Source: Flavobacteriales bacterium UBA2306 (GTDB taxonomy: Bacteria > Bacteroidota > Bacteroidia > Flavobacteriales > Weeksellaceae). Taken from it: a stretch of 64,000 bases of DNA. Made by a program: the position numbers and the translations under genes. The first letter of the stretch is position 1. Each line of letters opens with the position of its first letter. Below the pieces are notes generated by a model, which was not told the DNA's origin, did no database searches, and saw only the letters and a list, made by a program, of their open reading frames with translations. Positions 1 to 7,712 of this stretch are shown one piece after another. Location: contig DDVS01000008.1 of the NCBI GenBank assembly GCA_002345565.1, positions 62,001 through 126,000 on the forward strand, read 5' to 3'.

Positions 1-1
1 T

Positions 2-112
2 CTAAATTTTCACCCAAACAATTCCATTGAAATCGCCAGAAATACATCAGGTTTTTATCATCATTCTCTCGGTTTCCTCTGCCAGGCCTTTGTAAGCGTA
101 GCTAAAGAATAA
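2..112 (+). CDS. possible 3' end of an upstream gene (partial)
   Basis: Reading from base 2 gives an open frame of 36 codons ending in TAA at 110-112. The codon use looks coding, and the peptide includes the stretch EIARNTSGFYHH. No start is visible because the window cuts it. I do not recognise the family. A short antisense frame over the same bases lacks an ATG and looks less convincing. About 350 bases without a gene follow before the rplC promoter. Confidence 0.35.
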   Translation, partial: LNFHPNNSIEIARNTSGFYHHSLGFLCQAFVSVAKE

Positions 113-462
113 TTAATATTGGCAAGACCTATCGTGCTAGGCAGCAAAATGACTTTGAACGATTATAGAATTTCTAAAGAAAATAACAATTAAAAATTTC
201 TAGTTTTTCTCATAATTTTAATCTGTTCTTAGTTAAAGTTTTTTGCCTTTCTACAAATATAAATAATAATCGTAAAACATGAATTCCAAACTTTTGGCTT
301 TGTAAATGATCATGTTAGATCAAAAAACAGATAATTTTTGGTAATATAACTTACTAACACAGATTAAAATTAGACTTTCTTTACTAATTTTAAAAATAAA
401 TCATTGAAAACGGAGCGAAATTGGTGTAACTCACAAAAAATCAAATAATTTCTTTACAAAAA

Positions 463-493
463 TTTGCCATTGTAAAAAATATTCATACATTTG
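463..493 (+). promoter_or_regulatory. promoter of the rplC ribosomal operon
   Basis: TTTG at 463-466, a 19-nt spacer, then TACATTTG at 486-493. This matches the Bacteroidota primary sigma factor consensus (TTTG at -33, TANNTTTG at -7). Transcription should begin near base 500, about 98 nt before the rplC ATG. Confidence 0.8.
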
Positions 494-499
494 CACACT

Positions 500-560
500 C
501 ATTTTAGGGGCGGAGTATGCCTATATCAAAAGTAGAAATTGCTTGGGTTCCTTTAAAATG
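500..560 (+). promoter_or_regulatory. structured 5' leader of the rplC operon
   Basis: CATTTTAGGGG (500-510) can pair with CCTTTAAAATG (550-560), giving 11 pairs of which two are G-U. The stem starts at the predicted transcript 5' end and encloses about 39 nt. The position and closed fold suggest an autoregulatory ribosomal-protein leader. That role is inference; no known leader class was recognised. Confidence 0.4.
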
Positions 561-597
561 AATAGAATTAAGGATAAATTTTATTATAATATAAACA

Positions 598-1224
598 ATG
601 TCAGGTATTATTGGTAAAAAAATCGGTATGACGTCTTTGTTTGACGAAGCTGGGAAGAATATTCCTTGTACAGTTATTCAAGCTGGTCCATGCGCGGTTT
701 TACAGGTCAGAACCGAAGAGGTTGACGGATATGTTGCCGTACAACTAGGTTTCGATGACAAGAGTGAGAAGAACGTTGGTAAAGCGTTAGCTGGTCATTT
801 TAAAAAGGCTGGCTCAACTCCTAAAGCTAAAATCGTAGAATTCAGAAATGAATTTGAACACGATGTTAAGACAGGAGATTTAGTAGAAGTTAACATGTTC
901 AACGAAGGCGAGTATGTAGATGTAACAGGGACTTCTAAAGGTAAAGGTTTCCAAGGTGTTGTTAAAAGACACGGATTTGGAGGTGTAATGCAAGCTACTC
1001 ATGGTCAGCACAACAGACTTAGAGCTCCAGGTTCTATCGGTGCAGGATCGGATCCTTCAAGAGTATTCAAAGGAATGAGAATGGCAGGTAGAATGGGAGG
1101 TAAGCAGGTAACTGTACAGAACCTTCAGGTGTTAAAAGTTGATCAAGAACAAAATCTTTTAGTAGTAAAAGGTGCTGTTCCGGGAGCTAAAAATTCTTAT
1201 GTAATTATCAAGAAATGGAACTAG
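598..1224 (+). CDS. rplC: 50S ribosomal protein L3 (uL3)
   Basis: Protein of 208 aa, the normal bacterial length. It binds 23S rRNA early in large-subunit assembly and sends a loop toward the peptidyl transferase centre. The central extension is present as ATHGQHNRLRAPGSIG followed by a Gly/Met-rich GMRMAGRMGG segment. It is the first gene of the operon here; rpsJ, which usually precedes rplC, is not in the window. Its last 10 bases overlap the start of rplD. Confidence 0.97.
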   Translation: MSGIIGKKIGMTSLFDEAGKNIPCTVIQAGPCAVLQVRTEEVDGYVAVQLGFDDKSEKNVGKALAGHFKKAGSTPKAKIVEFRNEFEHDVKTGDLVEVNMFNEGEYVDVTGTSKGKGFQGVVKRHGFGGVMQATHGQHNRLRAPGSIGAGSDPSRVFKGMRMAGRMGGKQVTVQNLQVLKVDQEQNLLVVKGAVPGAKNSYVIIKKWN

Positions 1225-1844
1225 TAGTATTAAATACATCAGGAAAAGAAACCGGAAGAAAAGTAACTCTAGACGAATCTGTATTCGGAATTGAGCCAAA
1301 TCAGCACGCGGTTTACTTAGAGGTTAAGCAATATCTTGCTGCTCAGCGTCAAGGTACTCATAAATCTAAAGAAAGAAGCGAAATTACAGCTTCTACAAGA
1401 AAGCTTAAGAAGCAAAAAGGTTCAGGATCTGCGAGATATGGTGATATTAAGTCGCCAACTTTCAAAGGTGGAGGTAGAGTTTTTGGTCCAAAACCAAGAG
1501 ACTACAGATTCAAATTGAACAAAGCTCTTAAGAGATTAGCTAAAAAATCTGTTTTGTCTCAAAAATTGAAAGATAACAGTATCAAAGTTTTGGAAAATTT
1601 GAGTTTTGATGCTCCTAAGACTAAAGAATTCATCACATTGTTGGATGCTTTAACTCTTACAGGTAAAAAATCATTATTCGTACTTCCTGAGGCTAACAAG
1701 AATGTATATTTATCTTCAAGAAACTTGCCTAAAACAAGAGTGTTGAATTATAACGAGATTTCTTCTTATGATTTGATTCACGCAGGTGAGATTATTTTCT
1801 TAGAAGGTGCAGTAGAGAAATTCCAGGACAACTTAAAGAAATAA
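1215..1844 (+). CDS. rplD: 50S ribosomal protein L4 (uL4)
   Basis: Protein of 209 aa that binds 23S rRNA and lines the nascent-peptide exit tunnel. The basic tunnel loop appears as RSEITASTRKLKKQKGSGSARYGD, interrupted here only by my reading, with the conserved KGGGRVFGP that follows. The ATG lies inside the rplC end (10-nt overlap), pointing to translational coupling. In E. coli L4 represses the S10 operon, so it is one candidate ligand for the leader upstream of rplC. Confidence 0.97.
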   Translation: MELVVLNTSGKETGRKVTLDESVFGIEPNQHAVYLEVKQYLAAQRQGTHKSKERSEITASTRKLKKQKGSGSARYGDIKSPTFKGGGRVFGPKPRDYRFKLNKALKRLAKKSVLSQKLKDNSIKVLENLSFDAPKTKEFITLLDALTLTGKKSLFVLPEANKNVYLSSRNLPKTRVLNYNEISSYDLIHAGEIIFLEGAVEKFQDNLKK

Positions 1845-1847
1845 ATC

Positions 1848-2138
1848 ATGTCAATTATCATTAAACCAGTTATTTCAGAAAAAGCAAACTATCTTACAGA
1901 TTTAAGAGGAGCTTATTCTTTCTTGGTTGCTCCAAAAGCAAACAAGATCCAGATCAAAGGTGCTATTGAGGCAGCTTATGGTGTGAAAGTAGCAGATGTT
2001 AGAACCATGATTTATGCGCCTAAAGTTTCTGCTAAGTATACAAAAAAAGGACTTCAAGTAGGTAAAACAAACAAGCTTAAGAAAGCAGTAGTTACTTTAG
2101 CTGCCGGAGAAGTTATTGACGTTTTTGCAACTAATTAA
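1848..2138 (+). CDS. rplW: 50S ribosomal protein L23 (uL23)
   Basis: Protein of 96 aa at the tunnel exit, where L23 docks trigger factor and the signal recognition particle. The N-terminal IIKPVISEKA motif and the basic segment before GVKVADVRTM are typical. The start lies 3 nt after the rplD stop, in the usual order rplC-rplD-rplW-rplB. Confidence 0.96.
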   Translation: MSIIIKPVISEKANYLTDLRGAYSFLVAPKANKIQIKGAIEAAYGVKVADVRTMIYAPKVSAKYTKKGLQVGKTNKLKKAVVTLAAGEVIDVFATN

Positions 2139-2157
2139 TTAATTATAAATAATAGTA

Positions 2158-2979
2158 ATGTCTGTTAGAAAATTAAAACCTATCACCCCGGGACAGAGAT
2201 TCAGAATTGTAAACAATTTTGAGGAAATTACTACCAACAAACCAGAGAAATCTCTTACAGTTGGTATTAAAAAGTCAGGTGGACGTAACCAAACTGGTAA
2301 AATGACCATGCGTTACACCGGCGGTGGACACAAAAAGAAATACAGAATTATCGACTTCAAGAGAAACAAGTTTGATGTTGAAGCTACGGTAAAAACTGTA
2401 GAGTATGATCCAAACAGAACTGCATTTATCGCTCTAGTTGAGTATGCAGACGGAGAAAAAAGATATATTGTTGCTCCAAACGGGATCAAAGTTGATCAGA
2501 AAGTGATTTCTGGTGAAAGCGTAGAACCAAACGTAGGTAACGCAATGAAATTGAAAAACATTCCATTGGGTACTATTATCTCTTGTGTTGAAATGAGACC
2601 TGGACAAGGTGCTATATTGGCAAGAAGCGCAGGTTCTTCAGCACAATTAACTTCAAGAGACGGGAAGTATGCCATCATCAAATTGCCTTCAGGAGAGTCT
2701 AGAATGATTCTTACAGAATGTATGGCGATGATTGGTTCAGTTTCTAACTCAGATCACCAATTAACAGTATCAGGTAAAGCTGGTAGAAGCAGATGGTTAG
2801 GTAGAAGACCAAGAACGAGAGCGGTTGTAATGAACCCAGTAGATCACCCAATGGGTGGTGGTGAAGGACGTTCTTCTGGAGGTCACCCAAGATCTAGAAA
2901 CGGTAAACCAGCTAAAGGTTACAAAACTAGAAAGAAAAACAAAGTGTCTAACCGTTACATCGTATCTAAAAGAAAATAA
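2158..2979 (+). CDS. rplB: 50S ribosomal protein L2 (uL2)
   Basis: Protein of 273 aa, standard length, needed for subunit association and the peptidyl transferase region. The C-terminal signature VVMNPVDHPMGGGEGRSSGG contains the conserved histidine equivalent to E. coli His229. A lysine/arginine-rich tail ends in SKRK. It starts 19 nt after rplW and is followed 2 nt later by rpsS. Confidence 0.98.
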   Translation: MSVRKLKPITPGQRFRIVNNFEEITTNKPEKSLTVGIKKSGGRNQTGKMTMRYTGGGHKKKYRIIDFKRNKFDVEATVKTVEYDPNRTAFIALVEYADGEKRYIVAPNGIKVDQKVISGESVEPNVGNAMKLKNIPLGTIISCVEMRPGQGAILARSAGSSAQLTSRDGKYAIIKLPSGESRMILTECMAMIGSVSNSDHQLTVSGKAGRSRWLGRRPRTRAVVMNPVDHPMGGGEGRSSGGHPRSRNGKPAKGYKTRKKNKVSNRYIVSKRK

Positions 2980-2981
2980 TT

Positions 2982-3260
2982 ATGGCAAGATCACTTAAAA
3001 AAGGACCATTCATTCATCATACTTTAGATAAGAAGGTTCAGGCAAATATAGAGTCTGGTAAGAAGACAGTAATCAAAACTTGGTCTAGAGCATCTATGAT
3101 TTCTCCAGACTTCGTAGGACAAACTATCGCTGTACACAACGGGAAATCTTTTATCCCTGTTTATGTTACAGAAAACATGGTAGGTCATAAATTAGGCGAA
3201 TTTTCTCCGACAAGATCTTTCAGAGGTCACGGTGGTAACAAAAATAAAGGAGGTAGATAA
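2982..3260 (+). CDS. rpsS: 30S ribosomal protein S19 (uS19)
   Basis: Protein of 92 aa that forms part of the small-subunit head near the A-site finger. It shows MARSLKKGPFI at the N-terminus, the IKTWSRASMI motif and the FSPTRSFRGHGG C-terminal motif. It sits between rplB and rplV with 2-nt gaps on both sides. Confidence 0.97.
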   Translation: MARSLKKGPFIHHTLDKKVQANIESGKKTVIKTWSRASMISPDFVGQTIAVHNGKSFIPVYVTENMVGHKLGEFSPTRSFRGHGGNKNKGGR

Positions 3261-3262
3261 TC

Positions 3263-3661
3263 ATGGGAAAAAGAAAACAAGATAGCGCATTAGCAAGAAA
3301 AGCAGCTAACCAAGATGTGGTAAAAGCTCGTTTGAATGACTGTCCTTCTTCTCCAAGAAAAATGAGACTCGTTGCCGATATCATCCGTGGAGAACAAGTA
3401 GACAAAGCTCTTTATATCCTAAAATATTCTAAGAAAGAAGCTTCTAACAAGTTGGAAAAATTACTTCTTTCTGCCATTGCAAACTGGCAAACTAAAAACG
3501 AAGGTGCAGACATCGAGGAAGCAAACCTTATCGTTAAAGAAATATTCGTGGATAGTGCAAGACAATTGAAGAGACTAAGACCAGCGCCACAAGGTAGAGG
3601 GTACAGAATCAGAAAAAGATCAAACCACGTTACATTAATCTTAGGTAATAAAGAAAACTAA
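3263..3661 (+). CDS. rplV: 50S ribosomal protein L22 (uL22)
   Basis: Protein of 132 aa with an N-terminal extension relative to the E. coli 110-aa form, as is common in Bacteroidota. It lines the exit tunnel. The core SPRKMRLVADIIRG and the C-terminal beta-hairpin RPAPQGRGYRIRKRSNH are present. The gene is tightly packed after rpsS. Confidence 0.97.
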   Translation: MGKRKQDSALARKAANQDVVKARLNDCPSSPRKMRLVADIIRGEQVDKALYILKYSKKEASNKLEKLLLSAIANWQTKNEGADIEEANLIVKEIFVDSARQLKRLRPAPQGRGYRIRKRSNHVTLILGNKEN

Positions 3662-3669
3662 ATCAAGGT

Positions 3670-4410
3670 ATGGGACAGAAGACAAATCCAATTGGTAACA
3701 GATTAGGTATCATCAGAGGATGGGATTCTAACTGGTTTGGCGGAAACGATTATGGAGACAGAATCGCGGAAGACTACAAAATCAGAAGATACCTTGAAGC
3801 TAGATTATCTAAAGGTGGTATTTCAAGAATTTACATTGAAAGAACACTTAAATTAGTAACAGTTACTATCACTACTGCTAGACCGGGACTTATCATCGGT
3901 AAAGGAGGCCAGGAAGTTGATAAATTGAAAGAAGAATTGAAAAAATTGACTGGAAAGGATGTTCAGATCAATATCTTCGAAATCAAAAGACCTGAGCTAG
4001 ATGCAGTATTAGTTGCTGATAGCATTGCTAAGCAAATTGAAAACAGAATTTCTTACAGAAGAGCTGTGAAAATGGCAATGGCAAGTACAATGAGAATGGG
4101 TGCAGAAGGTATCAAAGTAATGATCTCTGGTAGATTGAACGGTGCTGAGATGGCAAGAAGCGAGTCTTTCAAAGAAGGAAGAATCCCATTGTCAACTTTC
4201 CGTGCAGATATCGATTACCACATTGGTGAAGCATTGACTCAATACGGAAAGCTAGGTGTAAAAGTTTGGATTATGAAGGGCGAAGTTTATGGTAAAAGAG
4301 AACTTTCTCCATTAGTAGGACAACAGAAAAAAGCACCAGCTGGAGGTAGAGACAGAAACGACAGAGGTGGCGATAGAAGACCAAGAAGAAATAATAATAA
4401 CAATAACTAA
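3670..4410 (+). CDS. rpsC: 30S ribosomal protein S3 (uS3)
   Basis: Protein of 246 aa that forms the mRNA entry side of the small-subunit head. MGQKTNPIGNRLGIIRGWDS opens the protein and a KH-type domain follows with the GKGGQEVDKL loop. The last 30 residues form a low-complexity Arg/Gly/Asp tail ending in six consecutive asparagines encoded by AAT/AAC codons. A 98-nt gap with repeats separates it from rplP, the widest gap in this first part of the operon. Confidence 0.97.
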   Translation: MGQKTNPIGNRLGIIRGWDSNWFGGNDYGDRIAEDYKIRRYLEARLSKGGISRIYIERTLKLVTVTITTARPGLIIGKGGQEVDKLKEELKKLTGKDVQINIFEIKRPELDAVLVADSIAKQIENRISYRRAVKMAMASTMRMGAEGIKVMISGRLNGAEMARSESFKEGRIPLSTFRADIDYHIGEALTQYGKLGVKVWIMKGEVYGKRELSPLVGQQKKAPAGGRDRNDRGGDRRPRRNNNNNN

Positions 4411-4501
4411 AATTTTAGATTAGAAATTTTGAATTTTAAATTACCGTTACTTTTTTAAAATTAAAAAAAATCTAAAATCTAAAATGTAAAATCTAAAATT
4501 T
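4410..4501 (+). repeat. heptamer tandem repeat inside an inverted repeat
   Basis: In the rpsC-rplP gap the 7-base unit CTAAAAT occurs four times head to tail at 4472-4499, with the third copy reading GTAAAAT. AAATTTTAGAT at 4410-4420 is complementary to ATCTAAAATTT at 4491-4501, so the whole gap could fold as one long AU-rich stem-loop. No function is known to me. Confidence 0.7.
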
Positions 4502-4508
4502 AGAAATT

Positions 4509-4934
4509 ATGTTACAACCAAAAAGAACCAAGTTTCGTCGCGTTCACAAGATGAAGATGAAAGGTAATGCTAACAGAGGTGCTCAGTTAGCTTACGGAAC
4601 TTTCGGAATCAAAGCGATCGAAGGTGCTTGGATCACAGCTAGACAAATCGAAGCTGCGCGTATCGCCGCTACGAGATATATGAAAAGAGAAGGTCAACTA
4701 TGGATCAAAATCTTCCCAGATAAACCAATTACTAAAAAACCAGCGGAAGTACGTATGGGTAAAGGTAAAGGTGCTGTGGAATATTGGGTAGCTGTAGTAA
4801 AACCGGGAAGAGTAATGTTTGAAATTGGCGGAGTTCCTTACGAAGTAGCGAAAGAGGCTCTTAGATTAGCTGCACAAAAACTTCCTGTTGTTACCAAATT
4901 TATAGTTGCTAACGATTTTGTTAAACCTCAATAA
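4509..4934 (+). CDS. rplP: 50S ribosomal protein L16 (uL16)
   Basis: Protein of 141 aa that organises the A-site side of the large subunit. The N-terminal MLQPKRTKFRRVHKMKMKG and the GKGKGAVEYWVAVVKPGRVM motif, holding the conserved arginine region, are clear. The start ATG lies just after the repeat-rich gap, so a processing or secondary transcript end could sit directly upstream. Confidence 0.97.
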   Translation: MLQPKRTKFRRVHKMKMKGNANRGAQLAYGTFGIKAIEGAWITARQIEAARIAATRYMKREGQLWIKIFPDKPITKKPAEVRMGKGKGAVEYWVAVVKPGRVMFEIGGVPYEVAKEALRLAAQKLPVVTKFIVANDFVKPQ

Positions 4935-4945
4935 TCTCTATTAAA

Positions 4946-5131
4946 ATGAAAAATGCTGACATCAAGAATTTAAGCGTAGAGGATCTTAAAACTCAATTAG
5001 CAGATGCTAAAGCTAACTATTCAAAACTGAAATTAGCACACAGAATCAGCCCAGTTGAAAATCCTATTCAGATCAGAGATTTGAGAAAGACAATCGCAAG
5101 ACTTAATACAGAGTTAACTAACAAACAATAA
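4946..5131 (+). CDS. rpmC: 50S ribosomal protein L29 (uL29)
   Basis: Protein of 61 aa made of helices, located at the tunnel exit beside L23. The DLKTQLADAKANYSKLKLAH helix and the later IRDLRKTIARLNTEL segment match the family. It starts 11 nt after rplP, followed by rpsQ in the normal order. Confidence 0.95.
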   Translation: MKNADIKNLSVEDLKTQLADAKANYSKLKLAHRISPVENPIQIRDLRKTIARLNTELTNKQ

Positions 5132-5143
5132 TTCCTTTTTACA

Positions 5144-5398
5144 ATGGAAAGAAATTTAAGAAAAGAAAGAATCGGAGTTGTTTCCAGCAATAAAATGGAA
5201 AAGACCATTGTTGTTAGTGAAACGACTAGAGTAAAACACCCGATGTATGGTAAATTCGTTTTGAAAACGAAAAAATATACCGCTCATGACGAGAACAACG
5301 AGTGTGCAGAAGGCGATACAGTTTTGATTACAGAAACTAGACCTTTGAGCAAAAGTAAGAGATGGAGATTAGTAAGAATCATTGAAAAAGCTAAGTAA
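5144..5398 (+). CDS. rpsQ: 30S ribosomal protein S17 (uS17)
   Basis: Protein of 84 aa, a small OB-fold 16S rRNA binder. The motifs RIGVVSSNKMEKTIVV, KHPMYGKF and ITETRPLSKSKRWRLV are typical. Its stop is 2 nt before the rplN start. Confidence 0.96.
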   Translation: MERNLRKERIGVVSSNKMEKTIVVSETTRVKHPMYGKFVLKTKKYTAHDENNECAEGDTVLITETRPLSKSKRWRLVRIIEKAK

Positions 5399-5400
5399 TA

Positions 5401-5769
5401 ATGTTACAAACAGAATCAAGATTAAAAGTTGCTGATAACACAGGTGCTAAAGAAGTATTGGTTATCAGAGTTCTGGGAGGAACCAGAAGAAGATATGCTT
5501 CAGTTGGTGATAAAATCGTTGTTACTATCAAAGATTCTACACCATCAGGAAACGCAAAAAAAGGACAAGTATCCAAAGCAGTAGTTGTAAGAACTAAAAA
5601 AGCAGTAAGAAGAAAAGATGGATCATACATCAAATTCGAAGACAATGCTTGTGTATTACTAAACGCTGCCGGAGAAATGAGAGGAACTCGTGTTTTCGGA
5701 CCCGTTGCCCGTGAGTTGAGAGATAAAGAATATATGAAGGTTATTTCATTAGCTCCTGAAGTACTTTAA
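5401..5769 (+). CDS. rplN: 50S ribosomal protein L14 (uL14)
   Basis: Protein of 122 aa, the standard length. It contacts the small subunit in bridges and is a docking site for ribosome silencing factors. It begins MLQTESRLKVADNTGAKE and carries RVFGPVARELR near the C-terminus. Confidence 0.97.
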   Translation: MLQTESRLKVADNTGAKEVLVIRVLGGTRRRYASVGDKIVVTIKDSTPSGNAKKGQVSKAVVVRTKKAVRRKDGSYIKFEDNACVLLNAAGEMRGTRVFGPVARELRDKEYMKVISLAPEVL

Positions 5770-5787
5770 TTTTAAAATTTTAAGAAA

Positions 5788-6108
5788 ATGACAAAAGTTA
5801 AAATAAAAAGAGGAGACAACGTAATCGTTACTACCGGAAAAAATAAAGGAAGTAAAGGTGAAGTTCTTGAAGTAATCAGAAAAGAAGGTAAAGATCCAAG
5901 AGTTATCGTTGCAGGTATTAATATCGTTAAAAAACATACTAAACCGTCTGCACAAAATCCTCAAGGTGGAATCGTAGAAAAAGAAGCTTCATTACACATT
6001 TCAAACGTATCATTAACAGACAAAAGTGGCAAAGCGACTAAAGTTGGATACAAAGTAGAAGGTGATAAGAAAGTAAGAGTTGCTAAAACTACAGGTGAAA
6101 CTTTATAA
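5788..6108 (+). CDS. rplX: 50S ribosomal protein L24 (uL24)
   Basis: Protein of 106 aa, an assembly initiator for the large subunit with an N-terminal KOW motif (KRGDNVIVTTGKNKGSKGEV). The HTKPSAQNPQGGIVEKEA segment follows. It lies 18 nt after rplN and 5 nt before rplE. Confidence 0.96.
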   Translation: MTKVKIKRGDNVIVTTGKNKGSKGEVLEVIRKEGKDPRVIVAGINIVKKHTKPSAQNPQGGIVEKEASLHISNVSLTDKSGKATKVGYKVEGDKKVRVAKTTGETL

Positions 6109-6113
6109 TTTAA

Positions 6114-6671
6114 ATGAAAATGGAATATATAGTAAGACCAAAACAAGCATATAAAGAAAAAATTGTTCCTGCAATGATGGAAGAATTTGGGTACAAGTCT
6201 ATTATGCAAGTGCCTAAATTAGAGAAAATTGTTGTATCACAAGGTTTAGGTGCTGCTACAGCAGACAAGAAAATTGTTGATTATGCAGTAGAAGAATTGA
6301 CAGCAATTACAGGACAAAAAGCTGTAGGAACACTTTCTAAGAAAGATGAGGCTGCTTTCAAACTTAGAAAAGGAATGCCAGTAGGAGCAAGAGTAACTCT
6401 AAGAGCTGATAAAATGTATGAGTTCCTAGATAGATTAACATCTTCTGCTCTTCCAAGAATTAGAGATTTTTCTGGAATCAAAGCTGAAGGTTTCGACGGA
6501 AGAGGTAATTATAACTTAGGTATTACCGAGCAAATTATCTTCCCAGAGATCGTAATTGACAAAGTGAAAAAAATCCAAGGGATGGACATCACTTTCGTAA
6601 CAAGTGCGAAAACTGATAAAGAAGCAAAATCATTATTAACACACTTCGGTTTACCTTTCAAAAAGAACTAA
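6114..6671 (+). CDS. rplE: 50S ribosomal protein L5 (uL5)
   Basis: Protein of 185 aa that binds 5S rRNA in the central protuberance. The PKLEKIVVSQGLGAA, KLRKGMPVGARVTLR and FDGRGNYNLGITEQ motifs are present. The first codons read ATG AAA ATG; the second ATG at 6120 is the start implied by close relatives and would shorten the protein by two residues. Confidence 0.97.
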   Translation: MKMEYIVRPKQAYKEKIVPAMMEEFGYKSIMQVPKLEKIVVSQGLGAATADKKIVDYAVEELTAITGQKAVGTLSKKDEAAFKLRKGMPVGARVTLRADKMYEFLDRLTSSALPRIRDFSGIKAEGFDGRGNYNLGITEQIIFPEIVIDKVKKIQGMDITFVTSAKTDKEAKSLLTHFGLPFKKN

Positions 6672-6674
6672 GAA

Positions 6675-6944
6675 ATGGCTAAAGAATCAATGAAAGCGCG
6701 TGAGCGCAAAAGAGAAGCTACTGTAGCTAAATATGCTGAAAAAAGAAAAGCTTTGAAAGAAGCTGGAGATTATGAAGCATTACAGAAATTACCTAAAAAT
6801 GCTTCTCCTGTAAGATTACACAACAGATGTAAATTGACAGGAAGACCAAGAGGATATATGAGAACATTCGGTATTTCCAGAGTAACTTTTCGTGAAATGG
6901 CAAACAATGGTCTTATCCCAGGTGTTAAAAAAGCTAGTTGGTAA
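6675..6944 (+). CDS. rpsN: 30S ribosomal protein S14 (uS14), long zinc-free form
   Basis: Protein of 89 aa, the long C-minus form of S14. It contains NRCKLTGRPRGYMRTFGISR but lacks the paired CxxC zinc ligands of the short form. It is a head protein needed late in small-subunit assembly. A perfect hairpin follows the stop, and the operon then pauses for about 350 nt before rpsH. Confidence 0.96.
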   Translation: MAKESMKARERKREATVAKYAEKRKALKEAGDYEALQKLPKNASPVRLHNRCKLTGRPRGYMRTFGISRVTFREMANNGLIPGVKKASW

Positions 6945-6958
6945 GCAATTAAAATTTT

Positions 6959-6998
6959 ACAGCTGACTTCTATATTTTATAAGTCAGCTGTATTTTAA
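6959..6998 (+). terminator. terminator-like hairpin after rpsN
   Basis: ACAGCTGACTT (6959-6969) and AAGTCAGCTGT (6981-6991) form a perfect 11-bp stem with an 11-nt loop, followed by ATTTTAATAA. The U tract is interrupted, so termination may be partial. It lies inside what is normally one continuous spc operon. Confidence 0.7.
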
Positions 6999-7067
6999 TA
7001 AATAGAGAACCTAACTAAGCTGATTTAAAGGCATTTAAAAATTTTTAATTATTATTAATTTTTTTTG

Positions 7068-7075
7068 TACTTTTG
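7068..7075 (+). promoter_or_regulatory. probable promoter of the rpsH segment
   Basis: TACTTTTG fits TANNTTTG exactly, but no TTTG stands 19 nt upstream. It lies between the rpsN hairpin and rpsH, so it probably restarts transcription. Predicted start is near 7082, leaving a leader of about 215 nt. Confidence 0.5.
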
Positions 7076-7081
7076 CACCCG

Positions 7082-7295
7082 CTCAGGAAATTAATATTTT
7101 CCAGGGAGGTTAAACTTAGTTTTGACTACGTTTATTAAAGTAAATTGAATTTTAGAAAATCAAAGTGACGATTAAGTTGTTGAGATACTGATGGTAAAGA
7201 ACTTTTGGTAAAGAATAATTCAGAACCAGATCATCTTTAATCTTCAAGTCTTTTCAATACTGGTTGTCATTAACCAATAATTTAATAATAAAGAA
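7082..7295 (+). promoter_or_regulatory. long untranslated leader before rpsH
   Basis: About 215 nt without an open frame. It can form GGAAA/TTTCC near 7089-7105 and TGGTT/AACCA near 7261-7277, and GGTAAAGAA occurs at about 7193 and 7207. The length and position, ahead of S8 (the spc-operon repressor in E. coli), suggest a regulatory leader. I recognise no described motif. Confidence 0.35.
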
Positions 7296-7694
7296 ATGGT
7301 AACAGATCCAATTTCAGATTTCCTAACAAGAGTAAGGAACGCACAAAGCGCAGGCCACAAAGTGGTGGAAATTCCTGCATCGAAAATCAAAAAAGAGATC
7401 ACTAAGATTCTTTTTGACCAGGGTTATATCTTGAACTACAAGTTCGAGGACAACGCGGTTCAAGGAGTTATCAAGATCGCTTTGAAGTATGATAAGCAAA
7501 CAAACAAACCTGCTATCAAGTCTATTCAAAGAGCTTCTAGACCAGGTCTACGTCAGTACAAAGGTTCTGAGGAACTTCCAAGAGTACTTAACGGACTAGG
7601 TGTAGCGATTATCTCTACTTCTAAAGGAGTAATGACAGATAAAAAAGCGAGACAAGAGAAAGTTGGAGGTGAAGTAATTTGCTACGTATATTAA
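7296..7694 (+). CDS. rpsH: 30S ribosomal protein S8 (uS8)
   Basis: Protein of 132 aa, a primary 16S rRNA central-domain binder. It begins MVTDPISDFLTRVRNAQ and carries the C-terminal GVAIISTSKGVMTDKKAR motif that contacts RNA. In E. coli S8 represses its operon; here it is the first gene after a hairpin, a promoter and a long leader. Confidence 0.97.
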   Translation: MVTDPISDFLTRVRNAQSAGHKVVEIPASKIKKEITKILFDQGYILNYKFEDNAVQGVIKIALKYDKQTNKPAIKSIQRASRPGLRQYKGSEELPRVLNGLGVAIISTSKGVMTDKKARQEKVGGEVICYVY

Positions 7695-7712
7695 TTTTTT
7701 AAAACAAGGAAA

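Noticed and set aside
1..480. rpsJ hidden upstream of rplC
   Set aside because: Neither strand shows S10 motifs; the stretch is too AT-rich and full of stops.
4472..4499. CRISPR-like repeats
   Set aside because: The units are only 7 bases, directly adjacent and without spacers.
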